Assembly (NCBI GenBank): GCA_950295325.1
Contig: OX485806.1
Location: 19,530,001-19,594,000 of the forward strand
DNA: 64,000 nt
Source of the DNA: Polytrichum commune
Lineage: Eukaryota; Streptophyta; Polytrichopsida; Polytrichales; Polytrichaceae
Direction: 5' to 3'
Shown here: positions 37,251 to 48,665 of the stretch, piece by piece
How the letters are laid out: every line of letters begins with the position of its first letter
Numbering within the stretch: the first letter of the stretch is position 1
Program-made: the position numbers and the translations under genes
The notes under the pieces: model-generated
Seen by the model: only the letters and a program-made list of their open reading frames with translations
Database searches by the model: none
Told to the model about the DNA's origin: nothing

Positions 37251-38950
37251 TAAATTTTTTTTTGTGTCAACACTACTTACGATTTGGAGTAACATGACAC
37301 TGTATCATTTTTTTATTATTAATGTAATTTTTTTAACCAAATAAAGATGTTATTGTCCTATAATGTCCAAACAAACAATTGACCTTTATTGGCCCAAGAA
37401 AAATGCAATATGGAGGAAATAGTTCTAGCATTGTGTAGTTCCAAACACCTAGTTAGAGACACTGAATACAAATGTTTCATGAAACGGCCCCACTGAAATC
37501 CAAATTGCGTCCACACTAAATAGGGTGCACAAGATTCGGAGTGTCATCCAACTCAGAAAATTCAGCCACTCTTCTGCTGCCCTTTTGGTGGCCACTTGAT
37601 TCATGATCCTCCACTTGGTTAACTTTCCAGGATGCCGCTTTTCTATTTTCACTTCGATTTCTACACTTTCAAGGCAACCTGCGGCCGGATTACAGATTGA
37701 TTTGACCTCATGATCATTCTCCAAAATATCCCCCCACTTCTGACAAATCAATGATCCACCCACCCGCCCACAACTGTTTTGTCTGCGTCTTGGATTTCAA
37801 CAAGCTTTGCATCTGAATTTTAAGCAATTTACATTGGTGTTTGCCCTTTTCCCTCTCACTTTGCCACCCTGCAAGTTCAATATGCCCCTTTTTCTTTCAG
37901 ATTGGTGGTGGTGGTGTTGTAGTCGAAGCTGAAGTGCTTTCGATTGTACTTGTACCTCGGTACCTGAGCTTGTTCATTTGTTGGTGTTGGTGTTGGTTTT
38001 GGTGTTGGGTAGGTAGGGTTGGTTGGCGGTTATCTGCGAACAATCTCGGTCATTCATCATTCTTTGAGTCACATCATCATCATCATCGCATTGCAACTTC
38101 TTTTTGAGGATCTCTCCTTTTGACTCCATGTGGCCAGTGATCCATTTTTGTTCTTCAGGGCCTAACCCTCCTGTTTTATTTTATTTCATTTCTTGTCTTC
38201 CACTTCACTCCGGCTTAAGCCCCAGAGATCCTCAAACTTGATTGTTCCTATCCTCGAACGCTTTTCCAGCTCATGCGGTGTGGTTAAGATTTGGGAGTAA
38301 TTTTTTGGGTCATCTCCACCGAAGGCGGAGAAGCTGAAGAAGTGCTGTTCTTGGAGTGAGTGGGCGCCCAACTGATTTTTGGAGCATCAAGAGACTCAGA
38401 ATCTGATTATATATATATATTTCCATGCATTTCACCGAGCCGAGATTGGATTTTGCAGCCTAAGCTGGTAAGAGTGACATCAAATTTACGTGTGAAATTT
38501 TATGTCTGGATTCACTCTTAATCTCCGGAGACAGGATTTAGGGGGCATGCGAGCAACATAAAATAAATGTGTAGGGGATTGGTTTCTCTCTCGATATATT
38601 CACTACCTTGATGAGTTTGATGAAACTTAGTACCTGGAAGTTCGAATTTCTTTGATGTCTATGTGCACCTGGAATTTAAGATGCCAAGAAACCTTTCACT
38701 TCTCCACTAGTCAAAAATTGTTTGCCAAATGTTTGCGAACGAGAATGCTCTTGCTGTAATGTATGTATCAGAAAATGTGGTCGAAGCGATTTTTCCAGGA
38801 AAGAAATGAGGAGTTTCCATCTTCTTTGTTTCTCTCTTATCCATATTTTCTGGGGTTTTCTGTGGGATTTAAGTTTGTGAATTTTATTTATTTTTATTTC
38901 CCCGTAGGTGATTGTTGGACTTCATGCTATCGTCCTGAAGGAAATCAGTT
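37251..38950 (+). promoter_or_regulatory. 5' flank of the coiled-coil chloroplast gene
   Basis: It contains a TTGGTGTTGG-type G/T repeat at about 37979-38020, a (CAT)n run near 38070-38085 and a TATATATATATAT run near 38409. A pyrimidine tract ending CCCCGTAG at about 38908 looks like a splice acceptor just upstream of the ATG. The mRNA may therefore have a 5' UTR intron, but no start site can be fixed. Confidence 0.35.
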
Positions 38951-41475
38951 ATGGCGCACGCAATGGCATTCGTCCAAGGTTCCTGGACAACCAAAGCCAC
39001 TTTTTCCGACAGGACAAAGTTTTTTTTCTCGCAAGCTTGCAAGGCTGATGTGTGGCACCCAAAGGTATGTGAGCAATGCCCTCTACGAGTGTTGCAAATT
39101 CGAGCAGACAGCTTGGATGACAGGGTTAAGAATTTTGTTTTGTTTCGTTTTAGGTGGGAAGTCCTTGCTCTCAAATTAATGCTACCTGTGTATGTTCTTG
39201 TTGTGTAATTTAGGTCAAAGAAGAAAGAGTCGAGCATTCTTAAGCTGCTCCTCCGATCTGCTAAATGTATCCTTGTATGTTCAAGTTAGCTCGTAGAATT
39301 GGTTTAGAGGCTAACAACATCTTCATGTTAAGTAAATCTGTTTTCGTCACATGTTCTTTCGATGTCAAGCAGACGGTGTGGACAGAGTCTGCATTTTGTC
39401 ATGCTACCTGTGTATGTTCTTGGTGTATAATTTAGGTGAAACAAGAAAGAGTGAAGCATTTTAAAGCTGCTCCTCCGATCTGCTAAATGTGTCCTTGTAT
39501 GTTCTAGGTAGCTCGTGGAATCGATTTAGTGGTTAACGACGTTTTCATGTTAAATCTGTTTTCATCACTTGTTTTTTCCATGTCAAACAGACAGCTCAGA
39601 TAACATAGGTAGCATGGTCTGTTTGTTTCAGGGAGGATGTCGCCGTTCACGAAGAGCTCAAGTCGCTTGCTCTTACTCAGAGGAATTTCCAGTTGTGAAG
39701 GAGAAATTGAACGAGAATCAGGAGCTGAATCTCCCATTGCAACCAAAGAAAGAAAGCAAGACTACCACTACTAATACTTCATCGTCTTCTTTCGAAGTGA
39801 AGGAAGCTCTAAAAGCAGCTAAGGAGAAATACGGCGAGGAAACGGTGACCAAAAATCTGAAGGAAGCCAAGAAGAAATTTGGGAAGCAAGGGGTGGGAAA
39901 ATTAATGCTGTTTGGTGGAGCTGCCACATTAGGGTTAATTCTCTCCGGTGCAGTTTTAACCTCTCTTGAAGTCTTGCCATTGGTACCGGAGGCTATGCAA
40001 GCGGTAGGGTTAGCTTACTCGGTTCTCGTCGCAAGCCGTGTGATTCAAGGGAAGAATCAAACATTCACAATGTCACCTGTAAGGGCTGTCATCGAAATCA
40101 TCGATGTGGGGAAGAAGAGCCAAAAGGAACGCACAAGCCTCGTGTTGCCCGAAGATCTTGAGGAGGGAGTGGTGGTTGCTATGGAGCGGTTGGCTATGGA
40201 GCGAGACACCGCAGTCAATCAAGTGCAGCAAATGAAGATGCAAACATCCGAAGTCTCTCGAATCCTCGCAGAGAAAGAGGTATGTCCAAGGGTTCCAGGA
40301 ATAATGTTCTCACATGGTTGCGGATGGATCGGCGATGACCTTAAACATTCGAATGTACTTAAAAAGGCCCTTGCCCAATCATCTAAGTTCCAACCAGAGA
40401 CAATCATGAGCCCTTATGTGAGAATAGGAACATGAAATATTATGATGGCGTTGTTGGTTCCTAATTCCGCCTCCAAATTCAAACCAAATTCAATTCATCA
40501 TTACTGCGTAACAACCCACAATATGTGATGAAAATTATCTCAATAGGGATTAAGGATTGACCACCTTGCTTGGTCCAATTCAATACTTCCGTCTTATCGC
40601 AGTTGACATTATGATGATAGGAACTGATGGTAGAATATTGCGAGTTGTGCTTATGAGATTTTTTTGACAACATGAGCCTGTGAGAATTGGAATAGAAAAT
40701 ATGAAGGCGTTAATTTAAGTGTTGATGCTTCCTAATCCTGCCTCCACACTCAATCAGAATTCACTGACTCATCACTACTTAGTATCCTGCATTTTGTGAC
40801 GAAAATCTGAATAGAGATTGAGGAATTAAGTGCCTTTCTCCAATTTGGAGATTCCATATGGCAGTTAACATTATTATGGCAAGTGTATGAAGGAATTGAT
40901 GGTAGATTACCGTTGTGCAAGTGCAGGAATTGAAGTTGCAAACATCCGAATACTCTCGAATCCTCGCCGAGAAAGAGGCTCTTGAAATTGTGGCGCTCCA
41001 GCTTGCGGAGGAGAGGCAGATGGCCATGGCCGAGGTGAATGCTCTAAAGTCCTCGGTGGAGATGATGACCGAGAGGATGAAAAGCATTGAAGAGATGCTG
41101 GAGAGGGAGGTAGGGCAGCTCAAGACGCAAAACCACGCTCTCGAGACGGTCGCTTTGCAGCTCGCGCAGGAACGTGACGTTGCGTACCAGGAAGTGGCTA
41201 GCCTGCAAGAATCCATCAAGAAGTCCAAGTCGGACGCCGAGAAGCAGCGGGCGCTTGAGGAAGTCGCTGTGCAGCTAGCTCAGGAGAGAGACAATGCACT
41301 CTCCGAGCTCGAAAGCTTGAAGAAATTCGTCGCAAACATGCGCAACATCGAAACTTCCGACAAAGATCATGTTGTTCAGACGCATGTGATCGACATCAGG
41401 TCACAATCACTCGATGGACATGCATCGTCTCAAGATGTCAACAATCTCGTGACACAGCCGCCATTTGGCCCTTGA
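38951..41475 (+). CDS. Chloroplast CAAD-like membrane protein with a coiled-coil repeat tail (3 exons)
   Basis: Exons are 38951-39064, 39632-40279 and 40927-41475, all phase 0, totalling 1311 nt (436 aa). The first ~50 residues, with CRRSRRAQVAC, look like a plastid transit peptide. A charged helix (about 95-125, KEALKAAKEKYGEE) precedes a hydrophobic hairpin at about 129-174: LMLFGGAATLGLILSGAVL, then PLVPEAMQAVGLAYSV. This resembles the CAAD/CURT1-type thylakoid membrane domain, recognised from memory. The C-terminal half is a coiled coil with repeats of the type LE-VALQLA-ERD-A-EV-L; three good copies are in exon 3 and a weaker one in exon 2. The exon 2 end (MQTSEVSRILAEKE) and exon 3 start (LQTSEYSRILAEKE) are duplicates. 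The spliced protein therefore carries this segment twice. Function is unknown; a thylakoid structural role is only inferred. Confidence 0.8.
39181..39620 (+). repeat. Tandem duplication in intron 1 of the coiled-coil gene
   Basis: GCTACCTGTGTATGTTCTT occurs at 39181 and 39403 (offset 222). GCTGCTCCTCCGATCTGCTA and a TTCATGTTAA block follow in each copy. The second copy runs close to the acceptor of exon 2. Confidence 0.9.
40215..40985 (+). repeat. Duplicated exon edge and two-copy repeat in intron 2 of the coiled-coil gene
   Basis: The last ~60 bp of exon 2 (to 40279) and the first ~60 bp around the exon 3 acceptor (about 40915-40978) are near-identical. Both hold GCAAACATCCGAA and TCTCGAATCCTCGC. 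Between them, about 240 bp at 40411-40650 are repeated at 40675-40915: GTGAGAATNGGAA, ATGANGGCGTTN, GATGGTAGA. The pattern fits duplication of an exon-intron junction unit, with the extra exon part still used. Confidence 0.85.
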
Positions 41476-41835
41476 ATTAACAAAATTAATTTTCAAGTTC
41501 ACGAGCTAATGGGATCCTTAACCGCATGGTTATTCCCACAGAAAGATCTTTAACGCAAGGAAATCGTACCCTGCTGCTGTTGTTATTGTTTGGAGCAGCA
41601 ACGTCGCGGTTTTCAACTTTGTGGCCAACAACGAATGTCCTGAACGCTTCTGTTCAGTTGATTGTGAAGAAGTTTTCTAAATTGTTTTTTTCGGCCGTAG
41701 GTGAGAGTGGATTTTTACTCTTCAAGCACCGGAGGCAGTGGAGGAGACCATGGCACAAAGTCAGTGTGCTCTTCTCACTCTAAATTTGTATAGTAGGACC
41801 GTCAATAGCCCCGGTCCAGGATTTTAGTCTTCAAT
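41476..41835 (+). other. 3' flank of the coiled-coil gene
   Basis: Probably 3' UTR. An ORF at 41526-41783 has no recognisable content. No poly(A) signal was assigned with confidence. Confidence 0.4.
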
Positions 41836-43500
41836 TGTATTTTGAGAGTGTGTGATTACGTAACTCTTGTGTACTATTACCAATAGAAAATATATCTATC
41901 TCCCTGTCCAATGCTTGATCTTTGTTCAAGACTGAAGCAAACAAGAAGGGGGTTGAAATAGTCTTGAATCACTCACGGCAGCTTACAATTCATGTATTTT
42001 GGCCTCTTTTTGATGAAGAAGCAAACACCTTGATTGGCAGTCAGTGTTCAAGGCTATTCTACTCTTCTGTGTACTGCTCCTTCATTGCGAGTGAAGGAGT
42101 CTGCAATGCTTATATAGTTAGCGTTTGGAATAGGAGCTTGAACTGCCAACATTTGCAATGCAGACATGAGGCCTTACCATCTGATTTCCTTTCACAGATC
42201 GAGAGCTTCAGTCCATTTAAGGTTGTGTGGATCATGTAACTTGTGTACTTTTATCAATAGAAATTGTTTGTATCATGTCTTAGATGTTTGTTTGAGATTG
42301 AGAGCAAACAAGAGGGTTGAAATTAGTCTCGAAATAGTCACAACAACTGGATTTTCAATGTAATTCTGCCTCTTCCTGTGATGAAGAGACAAACGCCTTG
42401 ATTCACAGTTCGCTTTCAATGGCTGTCTATCCTGCTCCTTACTGCTCCATCTTGAGAGTGATGGAGTCTGCAGGCTTACATAGTTAGCATTGTGGATAGG
42501 AGCTTGAACTGCCACCATTTGAAATGCAGACATGAGGCTTTACCAATGGACCTCCTTTCGCAGATTGAGAGCTTCAGTCCATTTAAAGGTATGTGATTAC
42601 AAAACCCTTGTGTACTTTTATCATCAGAAACTGATTGTATCCTGCCCGTGATCTTTGTTTCAGACAGAAGCAAACAAGAAGTATTTAAGGTTTTCTTGAA
42701 ACATTCATGACAGCTTAGGTTTGAGGTGATTCTTCCACTTTCTTTGATGGCGAGGCAAATACCTTGACTGGCGGTAAGTATTCGAGGCTATCTATCCAGC
42801 TGCTTAACTTATTACTCTCAGTGAAGGAGTCCCCAGGCTTACAAATTTAGCATTGTGGGTAGCAGCTTGAATTATCACCATTCCCAATGCAGACATGACA
42901 CTTTACCATTTAACTTCCATCTGCGGATTGAGAGCTGCAGTCTTTCAGCTTTGATTACCTTACTCTATTTTGTACTCACACCATCAGAAAACGTTTCTAT
43001 CATTCTGTCCGTGATGTTTGTTTGAGACTAAAGCAAACAAGAAGGGTTGAATTTGTTTCGAAATAGTCATGACATTTGTGCTATTGTGTATTTGCGCCTC
43101 TTTCTTTTTACCTTGATTGGCATTAAGTATTCAATTAAGTGTGAAGGAGTCTGCAGGCTTACGTAAGTTAGCATTTTGGATGGAAGCTTGAAGTGCCACC
43201 ATGTGCAATTTAGACATGTTACTATTTGACTTCCTTTCGCAGATCAAGAGCTTCAGTCCATTTGAGAGTGTGATATACATAACTCTTCTTTTTTTATACC
43301 ATCAGAAAATATTTTCTATCACTCTGTCCATGATGTTTTATTGAGACTGAAGCAAACAAGGTTTTAAGATTTTCTTGAAACAGTCATGACAACTTAGTTT
43401 TGATGTGATTCTTCCTCTTTTTTTGATGAAGAGACAAGCACCTTTATCTTGCTGCTTACTGCTTCTTCATTGAGAGAAGGAAATTGCAGTGCCTAGGTTT
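41836..43500 (+). repeat. Tandem array of about 365-bp units downstream of the coiled-coil gene
   Basis: GCAAACAAG recurs at about 41937, 42304, 42669, 43032 and 43353 (steps of about 365, 365, 363 and 321). Each unit also has AGTGAAGGAGTC or a variant, a TTAGCATTNTGGATAGNAGC block, GCAGACATGA and GAGAGCTTCAGTCCATTTAA. There are four to five diverged units without coding capacity. Confidence 0.9.
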
Positions 43501-43508
43501 GGAGGCTT

Positions 43509-43877
43509 AAGGTATACAGGTGTTATTCGGTCAGTTTCTTGTTCTCCATCTTCCACTGTTCAGAATTACTTCTTCAAATTTGTGTTGCATTAGCAAATCG
43601 AGGGTGAAATATCAACAAAAACCAGATTGAAAACTGGGCCTCCCCTGATTTAGATAAAGATCATCGGTAGTGTGTGTTTGTTGATTCCTTCATGGAATAC
43701 ATAGGTTCTCTCAATTGTGTTCACTATTGAGTTCATAAAATTGGAAGGCTTTTTCTAATAACTTTAACTATGTGCATTTATGTTGTTGGTTCTTTGATCC
43801 TCACTGGACCACACACAAATCAAAAATATAGGTGTATGTTCAAGAAATGTAATTGAATAACACATGCATACCTTACG
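43509..43877 (+). mobile_element. MITE-like element, family G, copy 2
   Basis: The left end TTAAGGTATACAGGTGTTAT mirrors the right end, which reverse-complemented is TAAGGTATGCATGTGTTATT. It is about 369 bp and non-coding. It is the best-preserved pair of ends in the family. Confidence 0.8.
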
Positions 43878-44224
43878 TAGTGGTCCAAGTGAGCGACTTT
43901 GCTTGTGTCTATTCCGATGAGAAACAAGGAGACACATTATCAATTGTAATGAGTGACCTTGCCATGGCCTAACCACTACATCTGGTAGTGGACAAATAAG
44001 TGATTGCTCGTCCAAGAGTAGAAGGGTTAAATAAAACTCATCACAATTTGTCATCCATTTAAGCATAAGATGATCCATACATTTCACAAATTTTGTCCCC
44101 GGCCTCGTCATCCACTCTCCTCTTGTTGGTTATCTAGTTTGTAAGGCTCATGAAGTTGCAAGGTCATACCGCTCTACCCATGGCAAGGCTCCTTGCATCC
44201 ACTACCTAGTGCACACTTCCAACT

Positions 44225-44537
44225 CCACAAACATTTTTACTATTAGATTGGCTTGTAAATTCTCTAACATGGTCAACAGTTGTGCATCACGAAGATTGTC
44301 ATTTCAAGTTTTTAAATTGGAGTAGAAATGTCAAAGTTACAAAAGGTCAAAGGTGAATATTCTCTTTCCCTTCAAACCTTCACACAAGGTCCTACCAACT
44401 CCAATTGTGTTAACAGATGAACTTAGAAGGGGAGATTAAAATTTCTGCACATAGTCTAATCTCATTGTAGCACATGTCTTCCTGATGTCCATTCTTAAGT
44501 ACAAGCCTTGCCATATACCAACAAGTAGAGGAGTGAC
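44225..44537 (+). repeat. Dispersed repeat family F, copy interrupted by a LINE
   Basis: It carries GATTGTCATTTCAAGTT, CACATAGTCTAATCTCATTG and CAAGCCTTGCCATATACCA. The copy resumes after the LINE at 45745 with GAGGAGTGACCACACAAAGG. Confidence 0.8.
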
Positions 44538-45744
44538 GAGAAGAAGAAGAAATCTGGTCTCCGGAGGAGGCCGGAGTGAATAGAGTGTCTCTTCATAGAC
44601 CATCCTTCGCCACGCCCTAGGGCAATGGCGTTAGATGTAATACTACTTCACCCTTTGCAGGGAGTAGACACTATATTAGTAACTAATAACCGGTTAACCG
44701 GTAGCATGTGAACGTTGTTAGTGGGGTTTATCCAGTATAGTGGCATTGTTTTACAGGGTAAAGTATACTGGGTTATAAGTGTGTTTATTTAGTTATGCTA
44801 GGTCATGAAGGTCTGTGACAGATTATCGGTTCTCTAGTCTTTGTTTATGAACTAGTATTGAGTGTGCATATTGTGTGGCGATTATGTTAATTTGTTGGAA
44901 TGTGTTTTTTATTTTTATGAGAGGGAGTTTGAATTTTTTTTCCAGGTTTTTTATTGACGGGATGTGTGTAGTGACTCTTGCGCTTGCGACTAATACCATG
45001 AGTGGGGCTACATTCCATCCCCTTGTTATGATGTTATTGATGAGCGGTTGGTATTTTGTGATTTTCCTATCGAGGGTTTCTGCAGCAAATCTGTCATTAC
45101 AATATGTAAATTCTATGAATTGTATGGTGAATCCTGTTGTAGGGCCTTCTAGTGGGGGTTGGTTATATGGATGTCCTATGACGCACAATATGTCCGGTTT
45201 AAACATGGCGTTGCAATGACATCTCTGGGTACCACATGTGCATGGCAATAGCCATGTTAGCAAGGTATTTTCTTGGGGTCGTACATTGTACGTTCCCACA
45301 TTCATAAGTGTATAGTGTCTAGATATTTTATTTTACATAAATAGTTTACGTCCTTCCCATACAACTTTTTTATATCGTTTTATTATAAGTGCATGAATGT
45401 GTTGTTTGCATTTAAGTAGTACATGTAACCATGTATCTGCGTCTGAGGAGTTGCATATGGGACACGTTTTTGATGGGTAAGCTTCTCTACCAAAGAAGAG
45501 TTGCTTCCGGGCGTGGCCCATGTATTGTCCCGTTTGGAATTTGATTAGGCATGTTTTTTGTTATCCGTAATACTTGGATTTTTCCATAAATTGTTTGATA
45601 ATGTCTTGTCAATATCTTTGTTTTCGCCGCTTGTGTAGTTGGTGTGTTTGGTTAGCTATGAATTCTAAATTATGGTTTTTGTCATATTTGAGGACGTGTT
45701 TTCCAAGGTGTCGTATGGGGCCTTTGTCTGGTGTTTCTTGCATT
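44538..45744 (-). mobile_element. 5'-truncated LINE (non-LTR retrotransposon) fragment
   Basis: The minus strand holds two open blocks separated by stops and frame breaks: 45521-45333 and 45305-44823. The first has a zinc-knuckle-like CPICNSSDADTWLH, with a cysteine five residues after the His. This is typical of the region after reverse transcriptase. The second has IQFIEFTYCNDRF and a TTHIPSIKNLE block, seen in plant LINE-type polyproteins (recognised from memory). The element is bounded by a 10-bp direct repeat, GAGGAGTGAC (44528-44537 and 45745-45754). On its own strand it ends in a TTCTTCTTC tail. Both are signs of target-primed reverse transcription. The body is 1207 bp, so most of the reverse transcriptase was never copied in. 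It is not functional. Confidence 0.85.
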
Positions 45745-45879
45745 GAGGAGTGACCACACAAAGGGCCACAAACCTTACATTGCTAGCACTTTGGATGAGG
45801 TTGTGATTGACCACTTGTTTGAGTTGCAAAATAGTGGTAAGATTGACGTGCCTAAATCAAAGACAACACTAATTTGGAT

Positions 45880-46250
45880 ATATATATTTGAGTGGTATGT
45901 GGTGAGGCGTGGATCTACGAACTGACACCAAAAAGACAAGTGTTCAAAAGAGATTGGACTACGAGCTTAAAAAATGCTAATTGTTCTAGACTCAATAGTC
46001 AACATGATTAGGGGAACTCATATGACCACTCAATGAGCACGAAATTCTTCACTTTGATAATAAATAAGATATATGTATATGAGCTCCAAATATTTCAAGG
46101 CAAATGGCTAGAGGCACGATTTGGATTTGCTAATCATCTTGAATTAATTAGTGACATTTCATATCCTACGAGTAGTGGGGGCATTGAGGAACGTATCCAT
46201 GTAAGGCGCCTCTACATTAGAGACTTTTTCAAGCACTGCAACTAAGAAAG
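45880..46250 (-). repeat. Dispersed repeat family F, reverse copy
   Basis: It has ATATATTTGAGTGGTATGTG, AAAGAGATTGGACTACGAGC, CTCAATAGTCAACATGATTA and ATATGACCACTCAATGAG. It serves as the uninterrupted reference for the copy split at 34.8 kb. Confidence 0.8.
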
Positions 46251-46349
46251 ATGGGTTCATGAGATTTCCCGGGAACCAATCGAGCTTAGTTTTTTTTTTA
46301 GTGATACTTTGACCATGTTGTTCACAACCATTATTGTAGAATATTCACA

Positions 46350-46897
46350 ACCATTGCTACAGCCCACTATATATGGTATTTAGTGCCACAAGCGTTATGC
46401 GTAATAAGTCACTCACCCTATTGAGGCCTATGATTGGTAACACTAATGGCCAACAACTTGACCATTAGTGCAACCTCATGACACTTGACGTTAGTGAGCA
46501 GACTAATATCTTGGTATTTGAATGTTCAATAATGTTATGAGGTCTCTGTTTAGGTTACAGAATGGTCAACAAGTGTAAATACATGACATTAGTATGCTCA
46601 ATAATATCTTCCTCTTGCATTTAAAAGTGTGAACACTTGCCACTTGGCATTGGGATCCTCATATAATATCTTCCTATTCCATACTAAAACTTAAAAACTA
46701 TCTTCTCAAGCACACCCATGTGCCTCACTAGATACCATATTGTACACAATTATGCACTTCAAGAAGTTGCTTATGTTGACAAATAGTGTCATGTTGATAA
46801 TTGGATGGCATGACACTACTAGGCCTCTAAGGCAACTAGTTTGAGCCATTCACCAAATATGTATGTGACACTAAACATCATAAACGGTGTAGTGTTG
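46350..46897. mobile_element. Small TIR element, type D, copy 2
   Basis: The left end is CACTATATATGGTATTTAGT. The right end, reverse-complemented, is CACTACACCGTTTATGATGT followed by TTAGTGTCAC. Both ends start with CACTA, suggesting a CACTA-type non-autonomous element. No matching 3-bp TSD was found. It is about 530-550 bp. Confidence 0.65.
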
Positions 46898-47098
46898 GCA
46901 GCGTCGATCATCTCATTCTAGCAATGAATGACACCTTAGTAACCTGTTGTACATTTTGGAGCTTTGGAACAAAGCGAGCGCATGGATCATTGATGCAATC
47001 GATGTTTCACAGTTCCAAATCAGTCGGCTGCCAACGTCGACATGTTGAGTGGATGGCTTCGGACATTGGCTCATATGCAGATGTGCAACATGTCACGA

Positions 47099-47483
47099 TT
47101 GTAAGGCGTGCGGGTGTTATTCAATTACTCTTCTTAATCAAACACCTGATTTGATCGGTGTGTGGTTAGGTGAGAATCAAAGAAGAAACACCATAAAGAC
47201 ACATGTTTATACAAGATTGAACTACGTCTACAAATTTGATTAACTACTCCACACCCACTAGAAGCGGAAAGACCTACTATATGTATTCAATCAAGGAATC
47301 AACAAACATGTACTTCCAAAAACCGTAACTTTGAACCATGGGAGGTCCAATTCTCAACTCCCATTTTCTGCCGATGCTACATCGTAGATTTGCTAATGGA
47401 ACACAAGCTCCTTCGCGTAAAATCTAATCAGCACAAGCTGGAGTACATGAAAAACGAACCGACAAAACACCCACAAACCTTAC
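47099..47483 (-). mobile_element. MITE-like element, family G, copy 3 (reverse orientation)
   Basis: The left end TAAGGCGTGCGGGTGTTATT mirrors the right end, which reverse-complemented is TAAGGTTTGTGGGTGTTTTG. The interior has AAGACACATGTTTA and GATTGAACTACGTCT. It is about 385 bp. Confidence 0.75.
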
Positions 47484-48330
47484 AGGCCCAAACAAGTGAT
47501 ATATACTCACATATCTAGGAGTTCCTCAATCAGATTGTTATCCTCCAGTATCCTATTCATTCAGACGATCGAATTTCTGCGATTTGTGTTACAGAAAATC
47601 GTGTTTCCCTGTGACTCTGTTGATATCGCCCACGACAACTTGCATCGTCGATCGTTCCAACTGATTCCGGGTTGTGCTTTTTGTGGATCTTTAGTTTTCT
47701 ATGCATTGTTGGGTCTGTAAGGAATGGAACAGTCGCTTTGGCCTTTTGAGGGTCCTGCATATTCCGCATCGCCCAGCCCACCCCACCCCACCCCACCCCA
47801 CCCCACATCAGTATCTCGATGTATAAGGTTCAGTTCGAACATGTTGTCGCTTTTGGCCGTTACCATACACCCACCAACCCATCATTCGGTGCACCTGCTG
47901 AGCCTGTTTCATGACATCTTTGCCGAATTCCAGGTCTCGGGAACGGCACCCGCGAAGCTGGAATGAAAATGAGTTTCTTATTGAGTCTCACAGTTCTCCA
48001 AGTGTGGGGATGTTAGAGAATCTCGTACATGGGGATCCCGAGTTGCATCGAGCCGTCCGAGAAGTCGTCACACAAGATGCGGAAGTGACCCACAAAATGA
48101 TGTGTGCATCACAGTGCTTTTGGAGCAAATCCTGTGATCTTTTTGCTTTCTTTTTTGGTACGAACTGAAAGAAACAGGTTCAATCAATTCATTCTGCGAA
48201 CCTGTGATTCAGTCGCGGCGGGGATCATCACCACTTTGACTTCTATATATATATATGTTGACGATGTTGAGCTTGATAAAACTCAAGTTTTCTCTCCTAA
48301 GGTGGATGGGTCTTGAATGGTTTTGTGGTT
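47484..48330. other. Unidentified stretch, possible gene fragment
   Basis: It is less AT-rich than its surroundings, with overlapping plus-strand ORFs (47724-47966 and 47911-48168). A CCACC-type repeat (CCCCACCCCACCCC) spans about 47775-47805. I recognise no domain and cannot build a spliced frame, so it is not called a gene. Confidence 0.35.
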
Positions 48331-48519
48331 TTTTTACTAGCTCACTTCTGCTCAGATATGAACCATGCAATTAGTATGAGATGATGATTTGGTTAGCAGA
48401 TCCAAATCGACATTGTCGCCACTTTTCTCGTGCTTTTTGAAGTTCATGTGAATATTTTATTCAATATGAAAGTGAAGATTATTGTATCCATTAAGTGATC
48501 ATATAGGTCTTTCTAATCA

Positions 48520-48665
48520 TGTTGATCAGTGAGCCTAGAATGGTTTACATATTTTGGGCACATAGACCATTCTCTTTTAAAGACATGCCTTTTCTAGTGT
48601 CCGTTCTTAGATCCACACTTAACCACATACTACTCGAATAAAGGTGTGCAAGTTGTTTTCTGTAT
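48520..48665 (+). repeat. Family F fragment
   Basis: It has GGGCACATAGACCATTCTCT, AAAGACATGCCTTTTCTAGT and ACCACATACTACTCGAATAA. Confidence 0.7.

Noticed and set aside
41836-43500. CRISPR-like regular repeat spacing
   Set aside because: Units are about 365 bp and diverged along their whole length, with no short identical repeats or unique spacers, in a eukaryotic gene flank. It is an ordinary tandem duplication.
47724-48168. Gene on the plus strand
   Set aside because: The ORFs overlap in different frames, one is driven by a CCCCA-type repeat, and no spliced frame or domain could be built. Kept only as an unidentified stretch.
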